A stretch of DNA of 64,000 nt from JAOUEA01 sp963821935 (GCA_963821935.1 CAWGFM010000002.1:62001-126000); one strand, 5' to 3'; positions 1 through 8,906 are shown, counted from the stretch's first letter. The notes: a model not told the origin generated them from the sequence alone. Numbers and translations: made by a program.

Positions 1-115
1 TGGTGTAGATGCCGAGGCTGCCCACGATCCTGGTGATGGGATCCCACGCCATCTCGACGAGGTCGGTCTCCGCGCCCTCTCCCTTGGCTCGCGTCCCCTT
101 CGTGCGTACGGCCAT
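1..115 (-). CDS. hhyL: [NiFe]-hydrogenase large subunit, N-terminus only (runs off the window)
   Basis: Only the first 38 or so codons are present, read leftward from the ATG whose complement is at 113-115. The peptide contains WDPITRIVGSLGIYT, matching the conserved DPxTRIxG segment near the N-terminus of [NiFe]-hydrogenase large subunits, which hold the Ni-Fe(CN)2CO active site. It lies 66 nt after the small-subunit stop, the usual small-then-large operon order. The group 1h assignment comes from the small subunit, because the catalytic CxxC motifs are outside the window. A modest GGGAGG ribosome site lies about 8 nt before the ATG. Confidence 0.85.
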   Translation of the reverse strand, partial: MAVRTKGTRAKGEGAETDLVEMAWDPITRIVGSLGIYT

Positions 116-181
116 CTGCTCACGCCTCCCTGTCGCTCACGCTGTGTCGGGTCAGCTCCGTCGTGATGGCGATGGTTCGCC

Positions 182-1258
182 TCACCAGTTCTTGCGATAT
201 CCGGTGAGCAGTTGCGAGCCCTTCTTCCGCCACTTCGGTTCCTCATCCAGGGTCTTCATCGTGTAGCCCCGCAACCCACGGATCATCCGACCGTAGATAC
301 CGCTTGCGGTCGTCGACACCCTGGCTCCCGGCGGTTCGTCCATGAAGGGCATGAACTTGTCGGGGAAGCCCGGCATGGTGCAGGCGATGCAGATCCGCCC
401 ACGTTGGGGCAGCCCCCGATGCCGTTGATCCAGCCCGCGCTTCGGGACGTTGCACTGCACCACCGGGCCCCAGCACCCGAGCTTCACGATGCACTTGGGC
501 GAGCCGTACTCGGTCGCGAAGTCTCCCTGCTCGTAGTAGCCGGCGCGGTCGCAGCCCTCGTGGACCGTCGCTCCGAACAACCACGTGGGTCGCAGGGCAT
601 CGTCGAGCGGGATCATCGGCGCGCTGCCCCGCCGCTTGATACAGCAGGTACAGGATCGTCTCGGAGAGATTGTCGGGTTGGATCGGACACCCCGGCACGC
701 AGATGATGGGGATGCCGGCCTTCGATTTCCAGCTCCACCCGAGGTAGTCGGGCACGCCCATGGCACCGGTCGGGTTGCCCTCCATGGCGTGGATGCCGCC
801 GTAGGTGGCGCAGGTCCCCACCGCCATGACGGCGAGCGCCTTGGGCGTCAGCCGGTCGAGCCACTCACTGGTCGTCATGGGCTGGCCGGTGTCGGGGTTG
901 TTCCCGAACCCGGACCAGTACCCCTCGGACTTGATGGACTCGTTGGGGATGGAACCTTCAATGACCAGGACGAACGGTTCCAGCTCTCCGCGATCCGCCT
1001 TGTGGAACCATTCGATGAAGTTGTCGCCCCGGTCTCGGGGCCACACTCGAAATCGATGAGCGGCCAGTGCACCGCGACCTTCGGCAGGCCGGGGAGCGCC
1101 CCGAGCGCGATCTCCTCGATGCTGGGCTGGGTGGCGGCCGTCAGCGCAACGGAGTCCCCGTCGCAGCTCAATCCCGCGTTGATCCAGAGGATGTGGACGA
1201 CCGGTTCCTCGGCTTCCGGCGTGCTGCTGGTGTCCGCCGCCGCGGTGGCTGTCGCCAT
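182..1258 (-). CDS. hhyS: [NiFe]-hydrogenase small subunit, group 1h type, interrupted by four indels
   Basis: This is the electron-transfer subunit of an uptake hydrogenase, carrying iron-sulfur clusters. The intended product is about 358 residues, normal for the family. Visible motifs in order are LWINAGLSCDGDSV, IDFECGP, EGSIPNE, GTCATYGG, PGCPIQPDN, GCWGPVVQCNVPKRG, GGCPNVGG and CIACTMPGFPDKF. The CDGD sequence fits the proximal cluster with three Cys and one Asp ligand known for group 1h, the high-affinity atmospheric H2 oxidisers. The start is the ATG at 1258, preceded by GGGGGAGGAA. The reading frame is broken near 1027 (base missing), 625 (extra base), 434 (extra base) and 396 (base missing). 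These cancel pairwise, and correcting them restores conserved sequence such as AAGRAPMIPL and GWINGIGGCPNVGG. I favour sequence error over a true pseudogene. Confidence 0.85.
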
Positions 1259-1531
1259 GGCGTGTTCCTCCCCCTGGGGCATCGACGCCCCTTGTCGGTC
1301 AGGTCAAGGATCCGTCGGAGCCGGGAAGCGATCGCGCCGAGAAGTTCTGTGTGGCATCTGCAAACCGACTCCTGCCCATCGGTCACACTGATTGCCGATC
1401 AGGGTTCACACTAAACCCCATCCCTTCGGATCGCGCAATCGACCCGGACGACCGCTCGGCCAGGTCGCCCCGGCACCCACGCCCATGGCATGATGACGCG
1501 CTTCGTGGTGGCACTGATGGGGGTGGCTGGG

Positions 1532-2546
1532 ATGAGGGAGAACCGGTGCGGCGGTACACGGTGGCGCCTCGCGTTCGTGCTGCTGGCCCTGGTCGCTGCG
1601 GCGTGCGGGGACGACGCGGCAGATGGAGCAGACGAACCCTCCGCCGGCAGCACGGTTCGTCTGTACACGTCGGTCACCGAAGAAACGGTCGATGCCGTCG
1701 TGTCCTCGTTCGAGACTGCCAACCCCGACGTGCAGGTCGAGGTGTTCCGAGCCCCGACCGGCGACCTCAACGCACGGATCGCGTCCGAGCAGGAAGCGGG
1801 AGGCGTCGAGGCGGACGTGATCTGGGCCAGCGATCCGCTCTCGATGCAGGCTTGGGATGAGCAGGGACTGATCCTGCACGGCTGGACCCCTAAGGGAGCG
1901 GCCGAGGTGCCGGACGAGTTCAAGACCGAGACGTTCTGGGGAACCCGTCTCCTCTACATGGTGATCGTGCACAACTCCGCGTTGGAGGACCCACCGACGA
2001 GCTGGAATGACCTCACTGCCCCTGAGCTCGAAGGCCTCGTCGAGATTCCCCGACCCAGGGTTCGCCGGATCGGCGTTGGCCATGCTGGGCTACCTCGCCG
2101 ACGAGCCCTCGTACGGCGTCGATTTCTATCGGGACCTGAAAGCCAACGGCGCGCGACAGGTCGCGAGCCCGGACGACATCGTGACCGACGTCGCCGAGGG
2201 CAGGGCCGATGCGGGGATCACGCTCGAGTTCAGTGGACGGACGGCTGCCGAGGCCGGCTCTCCGGTGGAAGTCGTGTGGCCCGAACCAGGAGCCGTCAGC
2301 ATCTACAGTCCCATCGGGGTCACTGCGGAGCCTTCGGACGAGGCCGCGGCGCAGTCCTTCGTCGAGTCCGTGCTGTCCGTCGAGGGGCAAGAGGCGATCG
2401 CATCGACCGGCTGGGCGCCGGTGATCTCCGGCATCGAGGCCCCCCCGATCCCTGCCGGCGCCACGATCGTGAACCCTGATTGGGCGAGCCTGTTCTCACG
2501 GCAAGCCGCTCTCCTCGAGGAGTATCGATCGATCTTCTCGGGCTGA
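1532..2546 (+). CDS. ABC transporter substrate-binding lipoprotein (Fe(III)-type), frameshifted
   Basis: This is an extracellular solute-binding protein of the family that includes FbpA/FutA/AfuA. A hydrophobic signal ends in a lipobox-like LVAAAC, so it is probably a lipoprotein anchored outside the membrane. The mature part starts with VRLYTSVTEE and contains GGVEADVIWASDPLSM, typical of iron-binding members. The frame shifts in a run of four C at 2048-2051. With one C removed, GLVEIPDPGFAGSALAM reads through and the protein ends at the TGA at 2546, about 338 residues in all. The ATG at 1532 follows GGGGGTGG; an ATG at 1490 in the same frame is the alternative. It is followed by a permease and an ATPase. 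Ferric iron is the likeliest substrate, but thiamine or phosphonate relatives cannot be excluded. Confidence 0.8.
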
Positions 2547-4198
2547 GCCAGCCGGCCGCGGCATCGTCCGGCCGGGCCCATCGTCTCCCATGGATCGTGG
2601 CCGGGTGCGCGCTCACAGCCATGGTCCTGATCCCGCTCGGGCGCCTCGGTGTGCGGGTGGTACAGGGGGGATGGGGGCCCGTCGATGCAGCCCTCTTCGG
2701 TCAAGGCTCCGGGACGGCGGTGCTGCACACGGTGGTGGTGGCTGCCGGTGCGACCGCGCTAGCCCTGCCGCTGGGGACCGCCCTTGCCTTCCTCACCGAG
2801 CGATCGACCGTGCCGGCGAGGTCGATGCTCCGGTTCGGCGTCCTGCTGCCGCTCGTGGTCCCGGCGTTCGTGCTGGGGTTCAGCTGGGGACAGGCCTATG
2901 GTCCGGGTGGCCTGACCGATGATCTGTTCGGGCAGACGATGCCGGGACTCTTCGGGCCGGTCGGGATCATCGTGGTGCAGGCGATCGATACCGCACCGCT
3001 CGCATATCTGATCGTCGTGGCCGGGCTGGCGACCCGCTCCGAGCCGGACATCGAGCGGGCCGCTCGGTCGTCCGGGGCCTCTCGGTTCCAGGAGGTTCGA
3101 ACCGTGACGCTCCCGCTCCTGCGCGGCCCGCTCGTGGCGGCCGGAGCGGTGCTGTTCGCGGCATCCATGGAGAGCTTCGCCGTCCCCGTCGTGTTGGGGG
3201 TGCCGGCGGGCTTCGGCACCATGACGACCCGGATGTTCCAGGCGCTCCAACGGTCGGCAACTCCAGCCGCGTTCAGTGAAGCCATCGTCCTGGCCCTGAC
3301 GTTGGTGGTGCTCGCGGTGATCGTCCTTGCGCCCGCAGATCGCTACCTGCGACCCGGCATCCCCGCCACGAGGACCGGTGGGCCCGCGGGTGCCACGGTC
3401 CACCTCCCGCGCCGGCCGGCGGCGTTCATCCTCCTCGCTGCAGCCGGCGCCTACCTCCTGCTGGCGGTCGGGGTCCCGCTCATCGCCTTGGTCCTCACCG
3501 CGTTGACGCAGGCCGCCGGCCTCGCCCCTGTTCCCGCCAACTGGTCGGTCGTGCACTTCGAGGATGCGATGCGAGGTCCGGTGCTCGAGGCGCTGGGCCG
3601 GACCGCGTTCCTCGCGGCTGCCGCCGGCGTGATCCTGGTGCCACTCGGCGGGTTGGTCTGCTGGCTGGAAGGGCGTCCCAGAGGCCGCAGCCTGGGATCG
3701 CTCATCACGCTCGGCTTCGTGCTGCCCGGGTCCGCCGTCGCGATCGCCCTCCTCGTCACCTACGGTCGGTGGCTGGGTGACACCCTCGCGATCATCCTCA
3801 TCGCCTACCTCGCGAAGTTCTGGACGTTGGCCCACCGGCCCATGTCCGGCGCGCTGGAGCGGTTCCCACCCGACCTCGAGCGCGCGTCGCGGGTGAGCGG
3901 TGCCGGCCCGGTGACAGCGTTCCGCACCGTGACGATGCCATCGCTCGCCCCGGCGATCATCGGCGCCTTCTCGGTGGTGTTCCTGTTCGCCCTGCACGAG
4001 CTCACGATGTCGAGCCTGCTCGCCGCGCCCGGCACCCAGACCCTCGCGGTGGTGACGCTGGATCTGCAGCAACTGGGAGACCGTGGGGCAACGGCGGCGC
4101 TCGCGCTCGTGGTGACGGCGGTGACCTTCGGCGCCCTGGTGCCGTTGCTGATGGCGCGACGTGTTGTGCAGCGGCGAAGCCCGTCACATGGGGTTTGA
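2480..4198 (+). CDS. ABC transporter permease, two fused membrane domains (FbpB/AfuB-like)
   Basis: This inner-membrane component of the iron-type importer has about twelve hydrophobic segments in two homologous halves. Each half carries an EAA-like coupling loop: EPDIERAARSSGASRFQEVR in the first and LERASRVSGAGPVTAFR in the second. The internal duplication is standard for FbpB. The start is uncertain: the longest frame begins at a TTG at 2480 and overlaps the binding-protein gene by 67 nt. A CTG at 2543, overlapping that gene's stop, would give a shorter protein that keeps the first membrane segment. The frame ends overlapping the possible ATPase start at 4188, implying translational coupling. 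Confidence 0.88.
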   Translation: MGEPVLTASRSPRGVSIDLLGLSQPAAASSGRAHRLPWIVAGCALTAMVLIPLGRLGVRVVQGGWGPVDAALFGQGSGTAVLHTVVVAAGATALALPLGTALAFLTERSTVPARSMLRFGVLLPLVVPAFVLGFSWGQAYGPGGLTDDLFGQTMPGLFGPVGIIVVQAIDTAPLAYLIVVAGLATRSEPDIERAARSSGASRFQEVRTVTLPLLRGPLVAAGAVLFAASMESFAVPVVLGVPAGFGTMTTRMFQALQRSATPAAFSEAIVLALTLVVLAVIVLAPADRYLRPGIPATRTGGPAGATVHLPRRPAAFILLAAAGAYLLLAVGVPLIALVLTALTQAAGLAPVPANWSVVHFEDAMRGPVLEALGRTAFLAAAAGVILVPLGGLVCWLEGRPRGRSLGSLITLGFVLPGSAVAIALLVTYGRWLGDTLAIILIAYLAKFWTLAHRPMSGALERFPPDLERASRVSGAGPVTAFRTVTMPSLAPAIIGAFSVVFLFALHELTMSSLLAAPGTQTLAVVTLDLQQLGDRGATAALALVVTAVTFGALVPLLMARRVVQRRSPSHGV

Positions 4199-4202
4199 CT
4201 CG

Positions 4203-5258
4203 ATGGAGGACGTTCCCGCCCTTCGATGCCGGCGTGTCTGCGTCGACTACGAGCGGCATCGCGTGCTCGCGGATCTCGACCTGGACGTGAGCACCAACGA
4301 GGTCGTGGCCCTGCTGGGGCCTTCGGGTTCGGGCAAGACGACGTTGCTCTATGCGGTCGCCGGGTTCCTGTCTCCGAGTGAGGGCCAGATCGAGATCGAC
4401 GGACGTGTCGTCGCGACCCCGAAGCGAACGGTGCCGCCGGAGCGTCGCGGGGTGGGCATGGTCTTCCAGCACTACGCGCTCTGGCCGCACATGTCGGCGG
4501 AGGAGACCGTCGCCTACCCCGCCCGTCGGGCAGGGGTCGATCGGACCACCGCCCTGAGGCAGGCCAGGGGGCTCCTGGACCGGCTGGGGATCGCCGACCT
4601 CGCCGGCCGGCGGCCTGCAGAGCTGTCCGGCGGGGAGCAGCAGCGGGTGGGCCTGGCGCGCGCGCTGAACGGCGAACCCAGCCTGCATCTGTTCGACGAG
4701 CCGACCGCCCATCTGGACAGCGCCCTGCGGGCCGTGTTCCGCGAGGAGATGGCATCCAGGCGACGGGACACCGGCGCCGCCGCGCTGGTGGCGACCCACG
4801 ACGCGGCCGAGGCGCTGGCCATCTCGAACAGCGTGGCGCTGCTGCGCGACGGTGCCATCGCGCAACGGGGATCCCCGCGCGATGTCTACGAACGGCCGGT
4901 CGACCTGTGGGCCGCATCGCTCACCGGACCTGCGTCGATCCTGACGGCCGCCGCGGCGGTCACAGGCACCGACTCCCTCACGCTGACGATCTCGGGGACG
5001 GCCGTCGCCACGGCCGGGGGAGCGGCGCGGGAAGGTGCATCTGATCGTGAGCCGGTCCGCGTCCTGATCCGTCCCGACTGGGCCACCCTCGGCGGGCCAC
5101 TGCCTGGCATCGTTCGCGTGATCCGATACGAAGGCCCGCACACCGACTACACCCTGGAAACCGATGCCGGATCCGTCATCGTGCGTGAGCCTCGAGCCCT
5201 CGAACACGCGCCGGGTGATCCGGTCACGTGGAACGTGCATCGAGCCTGGGTCCTGTGA
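4203..5258 (+). CDS. ABC transporter ATP-binding protein (FbpC-like)
   Basis: This cytoplasmic ATPase drives the importer encoded just upstream. Walker A is GPSGSGKTT, the Q-loop is VFQHYALWPHMS, the signature is LSGGEQQRVGLARAL, Walker B is LHLFDEP, and the switch His is in VATHD. The C-terminal 110 residues resemble a TOBE-type accessory domain, as in FbpC and PotA. The ATG at 4203 is used here. The in-frame ATG at 4188 overlaps the permease stop and adds five residues. Neither has a strong ribosome site, so coupling to the permease is likely. Confidence 0.9.
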   Translation: MEDVPALRCRRVCVDYERHRVLADLDLDVSTNEVVALLGPSGSGKTTLLYAVAGFLSPSEGQIEIDGRVVATPKRTVPPERRGVGMVFQHYALWPHMSAEETVAYPARRAGVDRTTALRQARGLLDRLGIADLAGRRPAELSGGEQQRVGLARALNGEPSLHLFDEPTAHLDSALRAVFREEMASRRRDTGAAALVATHDAAEALAISNSVALLRDGAIAQRGSPRDVYERPVDLWAASLTGPASILTAAAAVTGTDSLTLTISGTAVATAGGAAREGASDREPVRVLIRPDWATLGGPLPGIVRVIRYEGPHTDYTLETDAGSVIVREPRALEHAPGDPVTWNVHRAWVL

Positions 5259-5281
5259 AGGTCCGTGCCCGGTGTGAGCAG

Positions 5282-6079
5282 CTAGGCCAGCGCGGCTGCG
5301 GGACCGGGGTGGGCGACCTCGTGATTCGTGATGACCAACTGGCGGTTCGTGAACGTGCGGAGGTTCCGCAGTTGTGACTGACTGAGGCGGTCGCAGATCC
5401 ATCCCCAGTGCAAGGACACCGGATCGCCTGGGCTCAGATCCCGCAGGAAGGCAATACCGGAGACCGCCCGCGTGACGGTTTCGAGCTGTGGAGCCCCCAA
5501 TCCAAGCGCCGTGCCATCCCACGTGAGCGGCCGGGAGCGCACGATCGCTTGGTCCGCCTCCACGGCGACGACCGTGCCCCACCGGATGCGGCAGCGGTCG
5601 AGCACGTACAGGGGAGTTTCACCGCGATCCGAGCCGAGCAGCCCGACCCACGGATACACGCCGAAGACATGGAAGCTGTGATGGGGGACCGCCCCGGCCG
5701 GAACGTTCTCGGCCAGGAAGCCGAACGAGGACCCAGCGCGCTTGCGGAAGCGGTCCGTCAGCGAGTTCCCGAAGCGCGACATGTCGGTGCGGTCCAGCAG
5801 TGCGTTGCCGACCCAGTACGCCTCGACAACCCGTCGATCCAGCGGGTCGGCCAGGCCCGCTTCGCCGGCGATCAGCTCGAGGTAGGGCCATGCCCCGTCG
5901 AACCCCCGCGCGAGCTGCACCAGCCCGGGATCGACCACGCCCGCCGCGCCGTACTCCAGGAGGGCCCGATGATCGGGCGGACCGCAATAGCCCAGCTCGT
6001 TGGGAGGGTAGGCGTATCGAGCGAACAGCGACGGGCCGGCGATGCTCGCCGCGGGCTGTCCCTCGTGCGCTCCGACCAT
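5282..6079 (-). CDS. DUF6390-like protein, hydrogenase-associated
   Basis: A 265-residue soluble protein without signal peptide or membrane segment. The opening SLFARYAYPPNELGYCGPPD and the internal VPHHSFHVFGVYPWVG and VSLHWGWICDRLS are what I recall of DUF6390, a family of unknown function often encoded near [NiFe]-hydrogenases in actinobacteria. It has several conserved-looking His and Trp residues but no recognisable catalytic signature. It converges on the ABC transporter and sits 4 kb from the hydrogenase subunits, consistent with a hydrogenase accessory role, though that is inference. Its ATG has a TAAGGT box six bases upstream, suggesting a leaderless transcript. Confidence 0.65.
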   Translation of the reverse strand: MVGAHEGQPAASIAGPSLFARYAYPPNELGYCGPPDHRALLEYGAAGVVDPGLVQLARGFDGAWPYLELIAGEAGLADPLDRRVVEAYWVGNALLDRTDMSRFGNSLTDRFRKRAGSSFGFLAENVPAGAVPHHSFHVFGVYPWVGLLGSDRGETPLYVLDRCRIRWGTVVAVEADQAIVRSRPLTWDGTALGLGAPQLETVTRAVSGIAFLRDLSPGDPVSLHWGWICDRLSQSQLRNLRTFTNRQLVITNHEVAHPGPAAALA

Positions 6080-6085
6080 GCGATG

Positions 6086-6091
6086 ACCTTA
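6086..6091 (-). promoter_or_regulatory. -10 box TAAGGT of the DUF6390-like gene, leaderless
   Basis: TAAGGT on the minus strand ends 6 nt before the ATG at 6079, so transcription would start at or next to the start codon. There is no Shine-Dalgarno sequence. Confidence 0.5.
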
Positions 6092-6191
6092 CATCGATGG
6101 CCCCGCTCGGTGACCCCGGGGGCCAGCGACGTGCCCGGGAAGATTGGGTGAACAGCCACCCAACGCACCGCCCACGTCATCCGAGCGCGCC

Positions 6192-6197
6192 TACGCT
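6192..6197 (+). promoter_or_regulatory. -10 box TACGCT of the HAD-FAM151 fusion gene, leaderless
   Basis: TACGCT is followed by six bases (CTCGAT) and then the GTG at 6204, with no ribosome site. This spacing supports GTG 6204 as the start and a leaderless mRNA. It lies back to back with the promoter of the DUF6390-like gene about 100 nt away. Confidence 0.5.
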
Positions 6198-6203
6198 CTC
6201 GAT

Positions 6204-7802
6204 GTGAGCTTCCCCGAGCGCGCGAGCACGGCTGTCGCTCCCGAGCGCGGCCCCGCCCCCCTCGTCGCCAGGGTCGGCGTCGAAGACGCAGAGGAACCCA
6301 GGCCAGGGTGGATGCGGTCCCTAGCCGAACACTACGAACGCACGCGGCAAGGTCATCCGACGGACGAGCTCTGCGTCGTGTTCGACATCGACGGGACGAT
6401 CTTGGACCTGCGGCATCTGGTGGCGGTCGTGTTGCTCGCCTTCGACCGTGATCGGGGAACGGACCACTTCCGTGGCCTGGTGGCGGAGGACATCACGCAC
6501 CACGAGGAGACCGACATCGATGACGTCCTCGCGTCGCTCGGCGTTCGTGACGAGGTTCGGCAGGACGTCGCTCGGTACTTCCGCGATCACCTGTGGGACC
6601 GCGAGGCCGTGCTGGCGGCAAGCCGACCCTTCGAAGGCGTGTTCGGAGTGATCCGATGGTTCCAGCTACAGCCCTGGACGCACGTGGCGCTGAACACCGG
6701 CAGGCCTCACCACATGCGCGAGGACACCCTGGAGTCGTTGAACACGATCGGAGCCGCATACCGCGTGCGCTTCGACCATCATCTGCTGTTCACCGCGGAC
6801 GTCGGCGCCGACGTACCGTCGAGCAAGGTCGATGCCATGGAAGAGCTCGAGCACCGGGGGCTTCGGGTGGCCGCGGTCGTGGACAACGAACCCGAGAACC
6901 TGCGAGCGATGGCGGCCAACGATCCGGATGGCGAGATCCTGTTCCTCCACGCCGATACCATCTTCCGCTCCCAGCGCGACCACCAGGACCGGATGGTGAC
7001 CGGCCACAGGTACCGGCTGGAAGAGCTGGTGCCCGAACGCGAGCTGTCGGGGCGGGTCGGTTTCGTCTGGCACGGCGTGAACGACCAGCTCAACCTCGAC
7101 CGGTTCCTCAGGTCGGATGTGCGATGGGCCGAGATCGATCTGCGCCGTGACCCCGCCGGCCGACTCGTGCTGCGCCATGACGGCTTCGACGAGACGCCGT
7201 GGCGACGTGACGAGCCGTCCCTGCTCGCGTCCAGTGCGATCCAGCAGCTCGTCGCCGCGGGTCGGTCGGTCAAGCTGGACCTCAAGGAAGGTGGGTCGAC
7301 GATGACCGAGGCCATCGAGCTGGTCGATGCGAGTGGCCTGCGGGAGGAAAGGGTATGGCTCAACGCCGAACTGCCCGCTGTGGGTCAGCGCGGGTTCGGG
7401 GCGCTTCGCGAGCGTTTCCCCGGTTCGACGATCTCGGCGCCCGTGGACTTCCTCGTTCCCCTGATGCTGGCCTCCGAGAGCGCAACCGACCATACGCTCG
7501 GCCTGCTGCGTGACTGGGGGCTGTCACGCCTCTCCCTCCGGTGGAGCCCTCTGGTCCGATGTCTCCTCGATCCCCTGGAGGCCAAGGACTGGCAGGTCAA
7601 TCTCTACGGGGTCCCCGACCTCGAGGCCTTCCTCGAGGCGAGTCTGCTGCTGCCGACGTCGGTCACGGCGGACTTCAACTTCCCCGAGTGGCGCTACTTC
7701 GGTCGCGGATCGGGCGAGGGCGGCATCACCCTTCCCGACCCGTCTCGTGCCGGTCCCCGCTCGCTCTCGATCGAGGGTTTCCGTCCCGGTGTCGGAGGGT
7801 AG
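6204..7802 (+). CDS. HAD-superfamily phosphatase fused to a FAM151/Menorin-like domain
   Basis: A two-domain protein of about 532 residues. The N-terminal half has all HAD motifs: VVFDIDGTILDL (nucleophile DxD), LNTGRP, the Lys of SSKVDAMEEL, and the acidic VVDNEPEN. The C-terminal half follows the pattern of FAM151/Menorin (DUF2181) proteins: FVWHGVNDQLNLDRFL, WAEIDLRRD, LVLRHDGFD, SVKLDLKE and VWLNAELP, like the family's WxHAxNS, EADv, aHp, KLDFK and wiNADi stations. That family is related to PI-PLC/GDPD TIM barrels. The GTG at 6204 is chosen for its -10 box; a TTG at 6144 and an ATG at 6312 are alternatives. No signal peptide is seen, so it is cytosolic. The substrate is unknown; a phospholipid-derived or sugar-phosphate compound is only a guess. 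Confidence 0.75.
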   Translation: MSFPERASTAVAPERGPAPLVARVGVEDAEEPRPGWMRSLAEHYERTRQGHPTDELCVVFDIDGTILDLRHLVAVVLLAFDRDRGTDHFRGLVAEDITHHEETDIDDVLASLGVRDEVRQDVARYFRDHLWDREAVLAASRPFEGVFGVIRWFQLQPWTHVALNTGRPHHMREDTLESLNTIGAAYRVRFDHHLLFTADVGADVPSSKVDAMEELEHRGLRVAAVVDNEPENLRAMAANDPDGEILFLHADTIFRSQRDHQDRMVTGHRYRLEELVPERELSGRVGFVWHGVNDQLNLDRFLRSDVRWAEIDLRRDPAGRLVLRHDGFDETPWRRDEPSLLASSAIQQLVAAGRSVKLDLKEGGSTMTEAIELVDASGLREERVWLNAELPAVGQRGFGALRERFPGSTISAPVDFLVPLMLASESATDHTLGLLRDWGLSRLSLRWSPLVRCLLDPLEAKDWQVNLYGVPDLEAFLEASLLLPTSVTADFNFPEWRYFGRGSGEGGITLPDPSRAGPRSLSIEGFRPGVGG

Positions 7803-7852
7803 ACGCCTCCCTGGCCGGTGACGGAGCCGGTCGACGAATCGGGAGGGATACC

Positions 7853-8062
7853 ATGCTGAGCTACTCCGCACTTTCGATCTTGGGCTTCATCGCCCAGAAC
7901 GGCGGGAACGAAGGCAGCACCGACACGATCCTGTGGATCATCGCCGCCGTGCTGGTCGTGGCGGGCATCGTCACCGCGATCCGCGGCCAGATCCTGTGGG
8001 GGATCGTCCTCATCATCGCCGGTCTGCTCGTCGGTCCCGGTGGCGTGAGCCTGTTCGACTGA
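7853..8062 (+). CDS. GPGG-motif small membrane protein
   Basis: A 69-residue protein with two predicted membrane helices: one near residues 26-43 ending before IRGQ, and one near 47-61 ending in the GLLVGPGGVSLFD tail. The GPGG ending matches the small actinobacterial proteins annotated as GPGG-motif small membrane proteins, of unknown function. GGGAGGGA lies 5 nt before the ATG. It sits 50 nt after the HAD-FAM151 gene and 27 nt before a TM_helix channel-like gene, so co-transcription is likely. Confidence 0.7.
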   Translation: MLSYSALSILGFIAQNGGNEGSTDTILWIIAAVLVVAGIVTAIRGQILWGIVLIIAGLLVGPGGVSLFD

Positions 8063-8089
8063 CGTCGACCCGACCTGAAGGGAACGCTA

Positions 8090-8884
8090 ATGCTCGCACA
8101 GATCGACTATGAAGGAGGCCTCGAGGAAGCCTGGCGCGACGTCGTGACGTTCGCTCCCAAGCTCTTGGGGTTCTTCATCATCCTGCTCATCGGTTTCTTG
8201 GTCGCCAAGGTGCTGTCGAAGGTCGTTGACGCCCTCTTGGAACGGGTCGGCTTCAACGGCCTGGTTGAACGGGGCAGCCTGAAGACGGCATTCGAACGCA
8301 GTAATACCAACCCGTCGGATGTCATCGGCGTGGTGGTCTTCTGGCTGGTGTTCCTGATCGCCCTCCAGCTGGCGTTCGGGATCTGGGGACCCAACCCCAT
8401 CAGCGACCTGCTCGAAGGCATCATCGGCTACCTGCCGAACATCATCGTCGCGGTGATCATCCTGGTGATCACGGCGGTGTTGGCCCGTGTCATCACCGAT
8501 GTCCTCACGCCGACGCTGGGCTCGGTCCAGGGAGGCAGCGTCATCGCCAAGGTCGCAGGCATCGCGGTGCTGGTCGTGGGTGTTTTCGCTGCCTTGAGCC
8601 AGCTCGAGATCGCTCCGGCCATCGTCAACGGCCTCTTCTACGCGCTGTTGATCGCCATCGTGGGTTCGGTCGTCGTCGCGTTCGGCGGCGGCGGCATCCC
8701 GGTGGCCCGCGAATACCTATCGCGGTGGAGCTCACAGGCGAAGGTCACGGCGCGCGATATCCGTGACAACGCCGACCCGGACGCGGGCAAGGAGCAAGCC
8801 GACGCGATGCGGGCGTCGGTGGTCAACCCCGAAGGGGACCCCCAACAGCCGCCACCACCCGCACCCCCGGCGCCGGCCCGATAG
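8090..8884 (+). CDS. Mechanosensitive-channel-like membrane protein (TM_helix repeats)
   Basis: A 264-residue integral membrane protein with about five hydrophobic helices, including FFIILLIGFLVAKVLSKVVD and IIVAVIILVITAVLARVITD. These amphipathic Gly/Ala-Val repeats are the TM_helix units found in MscS-related proteins. A canonical MscS beta domain is absent, so gating by membrane tension is only suggested. The C-terminus is hydrophilic and ends in a PPPPAPPAPAR tail. It is the last gene of a probable three-gene run and is followed by a strong hairpin. Confidence 0.7.
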   Translation: MLAQIDYEGGLEEAWRDVVTFAPKLLGFFIILLIGFLVAKVLSKVVDALLERVGFNGLVERGSLKTAFERSNTNPSDVIGVVVFWLVFLIALQLAFGIWGPNPISDLLEGIIGYLPNIIVAVIILVITAVLARVITDVLTPTLGSVQGGSVIAKVAGIAVLVVGVFAALSQLEIAPAIVNGLFYALLIAIVGSVVVAFGGGGIPVAREYLSRWSSQAKVTARDIRDNADPDAGKEQADAMRASVVNPEGDPQQPPPPAPPAPAR

Positions 8885-8906
8885 GCGGCGCCTGCACCAT
8901 CGCATG

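Noticed and set aside
182..1258. Hydrogenase small subunit as a genuine pseudogene
   Set aside because: Indels cancel in pairs and all cluster residues are intact, which favours sequence error; left open as a finding.
2759..4072. Minus-strand frame of 437 codons opposite the permease
   Set aside because: Composition rich in Arg, His and Gln, no domain, fully opposite a well-supported permease: a shadow frame.
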